A stretch of DNA of 64,000 nucleotides from Spirosoma aerolatum (GTDB lineage: Bacteria > Bacteroidota > Bacteroidia > Cytophagales > Spirosomataceae): assembly GCF_002056795.1 (NCBI RefSeq), contig NZ_CP020104.1:2305001-2369000 (forward strand), read 5' to 3'. The notes below the pieces were generated by a model. The model saw only the letters and a list, made by a program, of their open reading frames with translations. It had not been told where the DNA came from and made no database searches. Positions 44,426 through 54,022 of this stretch are shown here, one piece after another. Numbering within the stretch: the first letter of the stretch is position 1; each line of letters opens with the position of its first letter. The position numbers and the translations under genes are program-made.

Positions 44426-45685
44426 ATGAAGCCCATAATTAAAGTTGAGAATCTATCCAAACAGTATCGCCTAGGAACTATAGGGACTGGTACTCTCCGA
44501 GAGGATGTTCAGCGATGGTGGCATCAGATTAGAGGGAAAGAAGATCCTTATTTGAAGATTGGTGAAACAAACGAACGGAATAGTAAAGGTCAAAGTGACT
44601 ACGTTTGGGCTCTCAAAGATATCAATTTTGAAGTGATGCCTGGTGAAGTGTTGGGTATTATTGGTAAAAATGGAGCTGGTAAGTCAACTCTACTAAAAAT
44701 TCTTTCAAAGGTTACTGGACCTACAATTGGTCGGATTAATTTTAACGGTCGAATTGGAAGCTTATTGGAAGTTGGTACCGGCTTCCATCCAGACTTGACG
44801 GGACGGGAAAATATCTTTTTAAATGGGGCAATCCTAGGTATGACTAAACGAGAAATCCGCTCCAAATTAGATGAAATAATTGACTTCTCAGGTTGTGAAA
44901 GATATGTAGATACACCCGTAAAACGCTACTCAAGTGGAATGACAGTCCGCTTAGGCTTTGCTGTAGCAGCTCACCTTGATCCTGAAATCCTCGTTGTGGA
45001 CGAAGTATTAGCAGTAGGAGATGCTGAATTTCAGAAAAAAGCAATAGGTAAAATGCAGGATGTGAGTAGAAATGAGGGGAGAACGGTATTGTTTGTAAGT
45101 CATAATCTAAATGCAATAAGCTTATTATGTAATAGAGCAATTCTTATAGAAAATGGCCAAATTTTGGTAGATGGTTTTACAGAAAAAATAATAAATAGAT
45201 ACATAGAAAATCAATCTATTTTAGCCTCTGGGCAACTCAACCTAGAAACTATAAAAAGAGATAAATTAGATTCAGATATAATTTTTAGAGACGTTAGGTT
45301 CAACGAGTATCCAGTAAAATTTGGTAATGATATAGAAATAATATTAAAGTTAAAGCAGCAAAAAGATAATGATTTTCAAGATTTGGAAATCGGGGTAGGA
45401 ATATATGATATTCATGATAAAATGCTAATTCATACAAGTAACAAATTTATAAGTAAAACTTTAAAGCATAAATCCGACCATCAAGAATACGTATTTATTA
45501 TAAAAAATAATCTATCTCCTCAAACTTATAGAATTAACTTGTTCTTGAAAACAGAAAAAGGTATTCAAGATTGGTTACAAAATATAGTAAGTTTTGAAAT
45601 ATTAGATGGGAATCCGTATAAATATATGAACTCTAAACAAATTGAAGGGGTAATATTCCCAGATTTTGAAGTTATAGAAAGGTAA
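44426..45685 (+). CDS. wzt: ABC transporter ATPase with C-terminal carbohydrate-recognition domain (Wzt-like)
   Basis: A 419-residue protein. The nucleotide-binding domain (1-260) has Walker A GKNGAGKST (Lys86), signature YSSGMTVRLG and Walker B ILVVDEVLAVGD. Residues about 285-415 form an extra beta-sandwich domain as in E. coli O9a Wzt, which recognises the modified non-reducing end of the glycan. The codon composition changes within the gene: 44761-44820 has 27 of 60 G+C, whereas 45421-45480 in the C-terminal domain has 15 of 60. This suggests that the specificity domain was exchanged together with the downstream glycan genes. Confidence 0.94.
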   Translation: MKPIIKVENLSKQYRLGTIGTGTLREDVQRWWHQIRGKEDPYLKIGETNERNSKGQSDYVWALKDINFEVMPGEVLGIIGKNGAGKSTLLKILSKVTGPTIGRINFNGRIGSLLEVGTGFHPDLTGRENIFLNGAILGMTKREIRSKLDEIIDFSGCERYVDTPVKRYSSGMTVRLGFAVAAHLDPEILVVDEVLAVGDAEFQKKAIGKMQDVSRNEGRTVLFVSHNLNAISLLCNRAILIENGQILVDGFTEKIINRYIENQSILASGQLNLETIKRDKLDSDIIFRDVRFNEYPVKFGNDIEIILKLKQQKDNDFQDLEIGVGIYDIHDKMLIHTSNKFISKTLKHKSDHQEYVFIIKNNLSPQTYRINLFLKTEKGIQDWLQNIVSFEILDGNPYKYMNSKQIEGVIFPDFEVIER

Positions 45686-45808
45686 GAAAATAATACTAAA
45701 ATCTAATTATTAATAATTAATGCAGAAATGGTGAAATTTGTTCTGTATTATTATACTTAATTATTAATGTGAGTTTTTAAAAGTGACATAAGCAAAATCG
45801 AAAGTAGA

Positions 45809-46543
45809 ATGAAAGAAAGTTTAAAAAGTAAGCTGAAAAGAGTATTGGCCAGCTTTGTACCCCAATCAATCAAAAAATTTATTGAACAGGAATTTGTATC
45901 AACAGATTATTACAAATATCAAAATGTTTCTTTTTCTCAGGAAGGTGAAGATTTAGTAATTGATAGATTTTTAAAATATCAAGAAGAAGGATTCTATATA
46001 GATATTGGAGCTCACCACCCAATGAGATTTTCAAATACTTATCGTTTTTATTTGCGAGGATGGAGAGGTATAAACATTGATGCAATGCCTGGTAGCATGA
46101 AGGCATTCAACGAAATCAAACCGAATGATATTAATATTGAAATTCCAATATCTGCTAAAACAGGTATAGAAACTTTTTATATATTTAATGAAACTGCATT
46201 TAATACGTTTTCGGAAGCAAATGCCAATCGTTTAATTGAAGAACAAAAAGCTATCTTGGTTGAAACCTGTCAATTACAAACGCAAACATTGTCAAAAATA
46301 CTAGATGACTATTTGCCTAAAGGCATAATGATTGATTTTATGTCAATAGATATTGAAGGCTTAGACCTAAGTGTCCTTAAATCAAATGATTGGCATAGAT
46401 ATAAACCAAAATTTATACTAGTAGAAGCATATTTAGAATATATATATGAAATTAATGAAAAGGAAATTCATAGGTATTTAACTAGCTTAGGTTATAAATT
46501 TGTTGCAAAAACTTATTATACACTATTATATAAACAGGACTAA
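45809..46543 (+). CDS. FkbM-family methyltransferase
   Basis: A 244-residue putative SAM-dependent methyltransferase. The family pattern runs from FSQEGEDLVIDRF (about 46) through GFYIDIGAHHPMRFSNT (SAM loop, about 62-78) to FMSIDIEGLDLSVLKSNDW near 185. FkbM enzymes O-methylate sugars or polyketides. Here it could methylate a glycan residue, possibly the terminal one recognised by the Wzt C-domain. It lies 123 bp after wzt across AT-rich DNA. Codon use is strongly AT-biased, like everything downstream. Confidence 0.87.
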   Translation: MKESLKSKLKRVLASFVPQSIKKFIEQEFVSTDYYKYQNVSFSQEGEDLVIDRFLKYQEEGFYIDIGAHHPMRFSNTYRFYLRGWRGINIDAMPGSMKAFNEIKPNDINIEIPISAKTGIETFYIFNETAFNTFSEANANRLIEEQKAILVETCQLQTQTLSKILDDYLPKGIMIDFMSIDIEGLDLSVLKSNDWHRYKPKFILVEAYLEYIYEINEKEIHRYLTSLGYKFVAKTYYTLLYKQD

Positions 46544-46673
46544 TTAAAAGAGAAGGAAAATTTGTTAATTAGCTATTTGAATCTAACTTAAAAGAAAAAT
46601 AATATAACACGATAGTTATTTTAATCGATTTATAGTTTATTATTCTTTTAGAAAAGTAAATACTAAATAAATT

Positions 46674-47411
46674 ATGAAAATGAGCCAATTGCTGAAAAAA
46701 ATTAAAAGAAATACTAAAAATGTAATAAGAGCCATTCTTTATAGCATGGCAAAATTATTTAGAGTAGATATTTATTTTGAATTGCCACAAGTGCCTAATT
46801 ACGTTAAAACAATCGAAGATATTTATGGCCATAAATTATCAAGACAAATTCATGAAGCAGTAAATGGTAAAAAACGTCCTATCCCTTGGTTTACTTACCC
46901 GGCTATAGACTATTTATCTCAACTGGATTTGTCAGATTGTAATGTCTTTGAATGGGGATCAGGGGCTTCATCTCTGTTTTTTTCAGAAAGATCAAAAGGT
47001 GTTTATAGTGTCGAAAATAATGAAGAGTGGTATTTAAAGGTAAAAGATAAATGTTCTGAAAATAATTATTTATACTTTGTACCAGAAAATAATTGTTATG
47101 TAGATAAAATAAAAGATTTAAATGTGAAATTTGATATAATTGTTATTGATAGTATTCAACGTGAAGAGTGTGCTAAAGTAGCTCCATCTTTTTTGAAGGA
47201 AGGAGGAGTAATAATTTTGGATAATTCCGAAAAATACCCTTCAATAAGCGAAGACTTAAGGAAAATAGATTTTTTGCAAGTTGATATGTATGGGCTTGGG
47301 CCAATAAATAATTATACATGGACCACTTCTTTCTTTTTTGATAGAAATGCCCGTTTTAAGCCATTATCACATCAACCATTATTATTAGAAGGGGGAGATT
47401 TGGCAGATTAA
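46674..47411 (+). CDS. Class I SAM-dependent methyltransferase-like protein
   Basis: A 245-residue protein with a Rossmann-type glycine motif VFEWGSGASSLFFSER (about 91-106), an acidic SAM-ribose position (YSVENNEEWY) and the later strands FDIIVIDSIQRE and GGVIILDNSEKY. The Gly-Ser-Gly loop and order of strands fit class I methyltransferases. The N-terminus is basic and slightly hydrophobic (ILYSMAKLFRV) and may contact the membrane. The substrate is unknown; the position suggests glycan modification. Confidence 0.75.
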   Translation: MKMSQLLKKIKRNTKNVIRAILYSMAKLFRVDIYFELPQVPNYVKTIEDIYGHKLSRQIHEAVNGKKRPIPWFTYPAIDYLSQLDLSDCNVFEWGSGASSLFFSERSKGVYSVENNEEWYLKVKDKCSENNYLYFVPENNCYVDKIKDLNVKFDIIVIDSIQREECAKVAPSFLKEGGVIILDNSEKYPSISEDLRKIDFLQVDMYGLGPINNYTWTTSFFFDRNARFKPLSHQPLLLEGGDLAD

Positions 47412-47452
47412 ATAACAGTTATCCACAAAAATGAAAACTAACCTTAAAAAAA

Positions 47453-49240
47453 ATGTGCGGGATCTCTGCCTTATATCGTTATACAACTATAGATAATGAA
47501 GATATAAGTAAATTAAGATTAATGAATGAGGAAATGAACTATAGAGGTCCTGACGAAAATGGTGTGTGGTCAGACGAAAAGTGCGGAATGGCTCATACCA
47601 GACTTTCAATTATAGGGTTGGAAAATGGTATACAACCAATATTTAATGAAGATAATACGGTAATTATAATCTGTAATGGTGAAATATACAACTATATTGA
47701 ATTACGAGAGCAATTAATACAAAAGGGACATACGTTTTATACAGATAGCGATACAGAGGTAATAGTGCATCTATATGAAGATTATGGCCTTCTATGTGTA
47801 GACTATTTGAGAGGTATGTTTGCTTTCTGTTTATGGGATAAAAAATTAGGCCAGCTAGTTGCTGTAAGAGATAGAATAGGAGAAAAATCACTATATTTTT
47901 CCGAAATCCCAAGTGGTGTAATATTTAGTACAGAATTAAAAGCTATATTAAAATATTTTATAAAGCAGCCTGATTTAAACTTAGGTAGTCTATTAGAGTC
48001 AGTAGAGTATTCCTATCCCCAAAGCCTAAATAAAACTTTCGTTGAGCAGATAAATCGTGTTGAACCAGGACAATATATAGTTGTTAATAAATATGGAATA
48101 AAAAAGAAAATTTATTGGAAAATAAATAATGTAAAACAAAATAGTCTGCCATTCGACGAAATCGTTAAAACTACTCAAGGATTAATTAGAGAATCAGTAA
48201 AATTAAATCTAAGGAGTGATGTGCCTGTAGCAGTGCTTCTAAGCAGCGGTATAGATTCGAGCGCGATTGCTGCCTTTGCTAAGGAGACAATGCCGAATGT
48301 AGAAACAATAACAATAGGTTATAAAGGAATGTCCAAATATGAATTGGATGAACGTGAATTAGCTAAACGATTTGCGAAGGATATAAACTTGCCATGGAAT
48401 GAAGTTGAAATTGATGCAAAAGATTACTTAGAAGCTTTTGAAGAATATTCATCATTTATTGATGAGCCAGTATGTGATATAGCGGCAATAGCCCAATGGT
48501 GCTTATATAAGAAAGCAAAAGAATTGGGATTTAAGGTACTCATTAGCGGAAATGGAGCGGATGAAATTTTTTATGGTTATGATCAGCATAATGCTACAGG
48601 TGAAAAATTAATACTAGCACAATTGCATAGAAAATTATTACCAGCTAATAGTTTAAAAGAAAAGCGAAATATAATTAAATTCATTGTAAGTAACTGGCAA
48701 TTTCTAGCAAAAGCACAATTTTCAAAAGCGCTTGAGACTGATGTGTTACCAGACTATTTTAAAGAGCACTTCGAGAAATTTGTCAATTCAGAATATGAGG
48801 ATAAATCAATAAATGGTTATATCGCATCTAATAAAGCTAAAGGTGATCTAAATGGCATAGATCAAATATATTCAACTTTATTTAAAACTTGGTTGCCTGG
48901 GAACTGTTTGTATCTAAGTGATCGGCTAGGGATGGGTACTTCAATTGAAATAAGGTCTCCCTTTGTAGACTACAAATTAGTGGAATATATTTCCTCGTTA
49001 CCACTTGAGATGAAATATAGATCGAATACTTCAAAATTTTTATTAAAAAAATCTCTAGAAGGGGTACTGCCTGAATATATAATCAATAGACCTAAAAAAG
49101 GTTTTGCCCAGCCAATTGCTCTTGTAGATACTATAATTGATAATTATAAAAATAAATATTTTAAAGGTCAGTATAAATACTACAACTCTATTTTGACAGA
49201 TAGGATAATTTCAAAACTATTTGCAGAAAATCTACAGTAA
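47453..49240 (+). CDS. asnB: Asparagine synthetase-like glutamine amidotransferase
   Basis: A 595-residue AsnB-type enzyme. The glutaminase domain starts with the nucleophile Cys2 (MCGISALYRYT), with the RGPDENG and NGEIYNY blocks. The synthetase domain has the pyrophosphate loop LLSSGIDSSAIAA (near 265-277) and ISGNGADEIFYGY. In isolation it would make asparagine. In glycan clusters such enzymes (for example WbpS in P. aeruginosa) instead amidate the carboxyl of a uronic acid. Because the locus also makes a diacetamido-uronic acid, amidation of that sugar is the preferred inference. It is followed 4 bp later by a glycosyltransferase gene. Confidence 0.92.
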   Translation: MCGISALYRYTTIDNEDISKLRLMNEEMNYRGPDENGVWSDEKCGMAHTRLSIIGLENGIQPIFNEDNTVIIICNGEIYNYIELREQLIQKGHTFYTDSDTEVIVHLYEDYGLLCVDYLRGMFAFCLWDKKLGQLVAVRDRIGEKSLYFSEIPSGVIFSTELKAILKYFIKQPDLNLGSLLESVEYSYPQSLNKTFVEQINRVEPGQYIVVNKYGIKKKIYWKINNVKQNSLPFDEIVKTTQGLIRESVKLNLRSDVPVAVLLSSGIDSSAIAAFAKETMPNVETITIGYKGMSKYELDERELAKRFAKDINLPWNEVEIDAKDYLEAFEEYSSFIDEPVCDIAAIAQWCLYKKAKELGFKVLISGNGADEIFYGYDQHNATGEKLILAQLHRKLLPANSLKEKRNIIKFIVSNWQFLAKAQFSKALETDVLPDYFKEHFEKFVNSEYEDKSINGYIASNKAKGDLNGIDQIYSTLFKTWLPGNCLYLSDRLGMGTSIEIRSPFVDYKLVEYISSLPLEMKYRSNTSKFLLKKSLEGVLPEYIINRPKKGFAQPIALVDTIIDNYKNKYFKGQYKYYNSILTDRIISKLFAENLQ

Positions 49241-49244
49241 TTTT

Positions 49245-50213
49245 ATGAGTAAAAAATTAGCACCTATTATCTTATTTGTCTATAATCGGCTTTCACATAC
49301 TCAAAAAACTATAGATGCATTAGAAAAAAATGAACTTGCATTAGATAGTGAGTTATTTATATACTCTGACGGAGAAAAAAAAAATGAAGACAACGAAGTA
49401 ATAGAAATAAGGAAATATATTAGGACTATTAAGAATTTTAAAAAAGTATATATAATTGAACGGGAAAGTAATTATGGATTGGCGAAAAATATTATAGAAG
49501 GCGTAACTGAAATATTAAAGAAATATGGTAAGGCCATTGTTTTGGAAGACGATTTAATTACAAGTCCATATTTTCTAAGTTATATGAATCAATCCTTAGA
49601 TAGATACAGTAATGAGAAAAAAATATGGTCTATTAACGGGTATATGTATCCGTTAGAAAAAACAAATAAAGTTAGTACTTTTTTTTGGCGCTTACCATGT
49701 CCTTGGGGCTGGGCGACATGGCATGATAGATGGGCGCTATTTGAAAAAAATCCTGATAGATTAATTAATGAATTTAGTAAAAAAGATATATACCGATTTA
49801 ATATAGATGGAATTGAGGGGGATTTCTGGAAACAAGTTGTATCAAATAAACTAGAAAAAATTAATACGTGGGCTGTCTTTTGGTACGCTACAATTTTTAT
49901 AAATAATGGCTTGTGCTTAAGTCCGACGAATTCATATGTAATAAATGGAGGTTTTGATGGGACTGGTGTCCATTGTGGAGTTGAAGATAACTATTACAAT
50001 GTTCAAAGTTTAGACACAAAGCCAGAAATAATTTTTTGTGAAAAATTTGAAGAAAACAAAGCATATATAAAAAAATTAAAAATATTTCTTAGGAATAAGA
50101 ACTATCCTTCTGGAACTATAATCGTCGAAAAAATACCTAAGATATTAGTGAGAATAATTAATAAGCTTTCTCGACAAGCGTTAGAAAGAAATATTTTGAT
50201 TAAAATAGACTAA
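49245..50213 (+). CDS. Glycosyltransferase, HlpA/GNT-I-like GT-A fold
   Basis: A 322-residue GT-A-type protein counted from the ATG at 49245, chosen over a TTG at 49221 that overlaps asnB. The beginning APIILFVYNRLSHTQKTIDAL, the nucleotide-binding acidic motif IVLEDDLITSPYFL (near 108) and the block PCPWGWATWHDRWALF match the family often annotated as 'sugar transferase' or 'hemolytic protein HlpA-like'. The protein at 53055 is a second member. Donor and acceptor sugars are unknown. The gene is very AT-rich. Confidence 0.8.
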   Translation: MSKKLAPIILFVYNRLSHTQKTIDALEKNELALDSELFIYSDGEKKNEDNEVIEIRKYIRTIKNFKKVYIIERESNYGLAKNIIEGVTEILKKYGKAIVLEDDLITSPYFLSYMNQSLDRYSNEKKIWSINGYMYPLEKTNKVSTFFWRLPCPWGWATWHDRWALFEKNPDRLINEFSKKDIYRFNIDGIEGDFWKQVVSNKLEKINTWAVFWYATIFINNGLCLSPTNSYVINGGFDGTGVHCGVEDNYYNVQSLDTKPEIIFCEKFEENKAYIKKLKIFLRNKNYPSGTIIVEKIPKILVRIINKLSRQALERNILIKID

Positions 50214-50275
50214 TGATGAAAATTATTATATGTAAGACTAGAAAAATTTAGCAATAACTTTTTTTAATTAATATA

Positions 50276-51181
50276 ATGGTAATAAGCCCTGTTACAAAAA
50301 AGCCTAACACTATATTTAAGCGAAGTATCAATTGTGATGATATCATAAAAAGTTATCTAAATCATTATGATATTGATGTCAGAAAATACTTTTCTGATTT
50401 GACTTCGATTAGCATTTATGAATGTCTAGATACAGGTTATCGGTTTTTTTACCCTTTGAATGTTGACGGCGATTCAAAATTTTACGAAAAATTGCAGGAA
50501 ATAAAGTGGTATTACATGCCCTGGAGGTGGGAACACTCAAAAGCAGCAGATTTTTTAAATCCGAATATGTCAATATTAGAAATTGGCAGTGGCCACGGAG
50601 GTTTTTTGCAAAAAATTAAGCATCAAGTTCGTGACTGTGTAGGACTGGAATTAAACGAACAAAGTGTTAATATAGGAAACCAGAAAAACTTAAAAATACT
50701 AAACCAAACAATTCAGGATCATTCAAAGTATAATAAGGAAGCTTATGATCTAATATGTACGTTTCAGGTTTTAGAGCATATTCAAGAAGTAAATTCATTT
50801 ATTAGTGCAGCACTTACTTGTTTAAAGATTGGTGGTAAGTTTGTTATTTGTGTTCCTAATAATTCATCATTTATTAAATACCTTGATTTTGATATATTAA
50901 ACTTACCACCCCACCATATGGGATTATGGAACGATAAATCATTAAAAGAACTAACAAATGTATTTTCAATGGAGACTGACAAGCTGTTTTATGAACCTCT
51001 TCAAGATTATCATATTGATTGGTACAAGAGCATTATGGAAGATAAATATTTAAAAAATAATTTTATTAAATTTTTTTACAGGAAAATGAAATTAAATAAA
51101 TTAGCTTCATTATGTATAAAAGGTTTACGCCATTTAATAAAAGGCCAGTCTGTGATGGCGGTTTTTACAAAAGTCCAGTAA
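50276..51181 (+). CDS. Class I SAM-dependent methyltransferase
   Basis: A 301-residue methyltransferase. The SAM motif I ILEIGSGHGGFLQKI lies near 100-114, motif II GLELNEQS near 125, and the later blocks LICTFQVLEHIQEVNSF and GGKFVICVPNNSS are the classical Methyltransf_11/23 pattern. The N-terminal 95 residues include several aromatic positions (WYYMPWRWEHSKAADF) and may bind the glycan acceptor. Probably methylates a sugar of the exported polymer. Its 62-bp upstream gap contains only AT-rich sequence. Confidence 0.87.
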   Translation: MVISPVTKKPNTIFKRSINCDDIIKSYLNHYDIDVRKYFSDLTSISIYECLDTGYRFFYPLNVDGDSKFYEKLQEIKWYYMPWRWEHSKAADFLNPNMSILEIGSGHGGFLQKIKHQVRDCVGLELNEQSVNIGNQKNLKILNQTIQDHSKYNKEAYDLICTFQVLEHIQEVNSFISAALTCLKIGGKFVICVPNNSSFIKYLDFDILNLPPHHMGLWNDKSLKELTNVFSMETDKLFYEPLQDYHIDWYKSIMEDKYLKNNFIKFFYRKMKLNKLASLCIKGLRHLIKGQSVMAVFTKVQ

Positions 51182-51191
51182 TTATAGTATT

Positions 51192-52226
51192 ATGAAAATT
51201 GCTTTTACAATTTGTTCAAATAATTACCTTTCACAAGCCAAAACTCTTGGAGATTCGATAAAAGAAACCAATAAAGATTATACTTTTTTTATAGGTTTGT
51301 GTGATAGAAAGGATAGTAATATTGATTATAATTATTTTTTACCATATGAAATTATTGAAGCTGATAAATTAAATATAGATGAATTTGATAAAATGCAGCT
51401 TAATTATGATATAGTTGAATTGAATACATCTGTTAAGCCATTTTACTTTAAATATTTTTTTGATAATTACATAGATATAGAGCTTGCAATATATTTTGAC
51501 CCTGATATATATGTTTATAATAACTTATTACCTATTGAAACGGAGTTAGGCAAAGCAAATGCTTTATTGACTCCACATATTATTACTACTATACCGAATG
51601 ATAGATTAATGCCTATTGAAAATAATTTCTTGAATTATGGATTATATAATTTAGGCTTTTTAGCTTTGAGGAGATCTGAGACCACTAAGTTGATTATTGA
51701 TTGGTGGGCTGATAAATTAAAAGACTCATGTTATCAACGTGTAAGCGAAGGATTGTTTGTAGATCAATTACCTTTAAACTACTTGCCTATTTTTTTTGAA
51801 AATATTATAATATCAAAAAATTTGGGATTAAATATGGCTTATTGGAATTTGCATGAAAGAGAAATAACATCATATAATGAGGAAAGTAAATTTTATTTTA
51901 TTAATAATAAGTACCCATTAATATTCTTTCACTTTAGTAATTTTAATCCACTAGAAAGTAATATTATTAGTAAATATCAAAATCGATTTCATATAGATAG
52001 CAATCCATTGTTTAGACCTTTATTTTTTAATTACGCTACTTTAGTGTTAAAAAACAAATATATAGATTTAAAGAAATCTGAATGCTATTATGTCAAGCAG
52101 AGAAAAGCTCATTTCGATGAATTATTACAAATTAAAACAAACAGCGAGAGCAGTTTGAAGAAAATTATAAGAGCTATTAGGATTGCATTAGAGAATTCAT
52201 TAAATATATCTATCCAAAAAAGATGA
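51192..52226 (+). CDS. Glycosyltransferase with DPD motif (GT8-like)
   Basis: A 344-residue putative glycosyltransferase. It starts with a GT-A-like strand (IAFTICSNNYLSQAKTLGDSI) and carries the DxD metal/nucleotide-sugar motif Asp103-Pro-Asp105 in LAIYFDPDIYVY. NYGLYNLGFLALRR and SEGLFVDQLPLNYL are blocks recalled from GT8-like bacterial glycosyltransferases. The C-terminus is basic and amphipathic, consistent with peripheral membrane binding. The last 4 bp overlap the start of the next glycosyltransferase. Confidence 0.75.
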   Translation: MKIAFTICSNNYLSQAKTLGDSIKETNKDYTFFIGLCDRKDSNIDYNYFLPYEIIEADKLNIDEFDKMQLNYDIVELNTSVKPFYFKYFFDNYIDIELAIYFDPDIYVYNNLLPIETELGKANALLTPHIITTIPNDRLMPIENNFLNYGLYNLGFLALRRSETTKLIIDWWADKLKDSCYQRVSEGLFVDQLPLNYLPIFFENIIISKNLGLNMAYWNLHEREITSYNEESKFYFINNKYPLIFFHFSNFNPLESNIISKYQNRFHIDSNPLFRPLFFNYATLVLKNKYIDLKKSECYYVKQRKAHFDELLQIKTNSESSLKKIIRAIRIALENSLNISIQKR

Positions 52227-53041
52227 ATAGGCTTTCTATAATAACTATTAATTATAATAATGCAATAGGCTTAAAAAAAACAATTGAGAGTGTAATATCA
52301 CAAACGTTCACTGATTATGAGTTCATAATAATTGATGGAGCTTCTACAGATGGAAGTGTTGACATTATTAAAAAATATGTAGATAAAATTACTTTTTGGG
52401 CATCTGAGGAGGATAGTGGTATTTATAATGCAATGAATAAAGGTATCTCAAAATCAAACACTGAGTATTGCCTATTTTTAAACTCTGGTGATTGGCTTAA
52501 TGAAGATATCTTAGGTAAAGTTGTATGTGAATTAACTGGTGAAGAAATTATATATTTTAATACATACCTAAGCTATAATACTGTTAAAGTTGAGCAGTTA
52601 AATTATCCATCACAACTAACCATGAGAAGCTTCTTTAAAAGGACAATTGGGCATCAATCTACAATAATAAAAAGAGGCTTATTTACCCGAAATGGATATT
52701 ATAAAGAATCCTATAGAATTCATGCTGACTATGAGTTTTGGATTAGGACTATTATAATAGGGAATGCTTCGTGTAAATATGTTAATGATACTCTTTCCTA
52801 TTACGATATGGGAGGGCAGAGCTCAATTATAAGCGATCTTTCATTGCAAGAGATAGATTTAATAATAAATAAATATTTACCTAAGCGAATAGTTGATGAT
52901 TATGAATATTGGTACACTAGAGAAAGGGAGTTAGAAATTCTATTATGGTATAAAAGACAAAAATATATATATATATTTCTAGTTTTCATTTATAAAATAA
53001 TTAAAAATATAAATATGTTTGGCTCTAAATTAATTCTATAA
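52223..53041 (+). CDS. Family 2 glycosyltransferase (WcaA-like), copy 1
   Basis: A 272-residue GT2 enzyme: LSIITINYNNAIGLKKTIES at the N-terminus, the nucleotide-binding IIDGASTDGSVDII, EEDSGIYNAMNKGI and FLNSGDWL, all typical of the WcaA-like subgroup. Start overlaps the previous stop (ATGA). A second GT2 of identical length at 62127 shares almost every block of the N-terminal half, so the two are paralogs at opposite ends of the AT-rich part. The sugar is unknown. Confidence 0.88.
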   Translation: MNRLSIITINYNNAIGLKKTIESVISQTFTDYEFIIIDGASTDGSVDIIKKYVDKITFWASEEDSGIYNAMNKGISKSNTEYCLFLNSGDWLNEDILGKVVCELTGEEIIYFNTYLSYNTVKVEQLNYPSQLTMRSFFKRTIGHQSTIIKRGLFTRNGYYKESYRIHADYEFWIRTIIIGNASCKYVNDTLSYYDMGGQSSIISDLSLQEIDLIINKYLPKRIVDDYEYWYTRERELEILLWYKRQKYIYIFLVFIYKIIKNINMFGSKLIL

Positions 53042-53054
53042 TTATTTATTAATA

Positions 53055-53978
53055 ATGTTATCAACTCCAGTATTATTGATAGTCTTTAATCGGCCGGAGA
53101 TTGCGAAAAAGGCACTTTATCAAATTAGTCTTGCTAAACCAAAATACTTGTATATAGCTGCCGATGGCCCTAGACATGCTAAACCTGATGATATACAGAA
53201 ATGTGCTGAAACACGTGAAATTGTAAAGCAAATCGATTGGCAATGTGAGTTGAAAACACTCTTCCAGGAGGAAAATAAAGGATGTGGGTACGGACCTGCA
53301 GAAGCTATTTCATGGTTTTTCAGTCATGTGGAACAGGGGATTATATTAGAAGATGATTGTTTGCCTTCACCAAGTTTTTTTAATTTTTGTGAGGAATTAC
53401 TTATTAAATATAAAAATGATGAGAGAATCGGTATAATAAGCGGTTTTAACAAAATGCCAGGCTGGAAAAAAAAATCTTATTCTTATACGTATTCATTTTT
53501 AGGAGATACTTGGGGATGGGCTGGTTGGAGAAGATCATGGCAACTCTTTGATTACAAGATGTCACTTTGGAATGTAATCGATGAAAAGGATAAAGTAAAG
53601 AAAGTGTTAAAGAATGATCATTTATATGAGATAATAAGTAAAGAATTTAATTATTGCGCCAATAATGATCAAAACCATATTTGGGACTGCCAATGGTTAT
53701 TTGCCAGACTTGTTAATTCGTTAAGCACTATTATACCTAATGAGAATTTAATACAAAATGTAGGATTCGGACCGGATGCTACACATACCTTTACAGAAGG
53801 ACAAGCAAAAACAACATTGAAAGCAAGTTCAATACAATTTCCTTTGGTGCATCATGAATACAAAATTGACCGTTTATATGAAAGAATTATTTTTGAAAGG
53901 TTTTTAAACCCTAATAAAATTTTATTGCCAAAAAAAATATTGCTGAAATGCTTAAAGATTATTTACAGAGTTGAATAA
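53055..53978 (+). CDS. Glycosyltransferase, HlpA/GNT-I-like GT-A fold, second copy
   Basis: A 307-residue protein of the same family as the one at 49245: start TPVLLIVFNRPEIAKKALYQ, acidic motif GIILEDDCLPSPSFFNF (near 96) and GDTWGWAGWRRSWQLFDY. The C-terminal block NVGFGPDATHT is also common in this group. Likely adds one sugar to the repeat unit. It follows the GT2 gene by 13 bp. Confidence 0.8.
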   Translation: MLSTPVLLIVFNRPEIAKKALYQISLAKPKYLYIAADGPRHAKPDDIQKCAETREIVKQIDWQCELKTLFQEENKGCGYGPAEAISWFFSHVEQGIILEDDCLPSPSFFNFCEELLIKYKNDERIGIISGFNKMPGWKKKSYSYTYSFLGDTWGWAGWRRSWQLFDYKMSLWNVIDEKDKVKKVLKNDHLYEIISKEFNYCANNDQNHIWDCQWLFARLVNSLSTIIPNENLIQNVGFGPDATHTFTEGQAKTTLKASSIQFPLVHHEYKIDRLYERIIFERFLNPNKILLPKKILLKCLKIIYRVE

Positions 53979-54022
53979 TTATTATAGGGATGTCAATAAT
54001 AAATATATATGCAAAAGAATAG

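Noticed and set aside
45704..45719. Perfect 16-bp palindrome TAATTATTAATAATTA after wzt
   Set aside because: It lies in very AT-rich DNA where such palindromes are expected by chance, and it lacks a stable GC stem.
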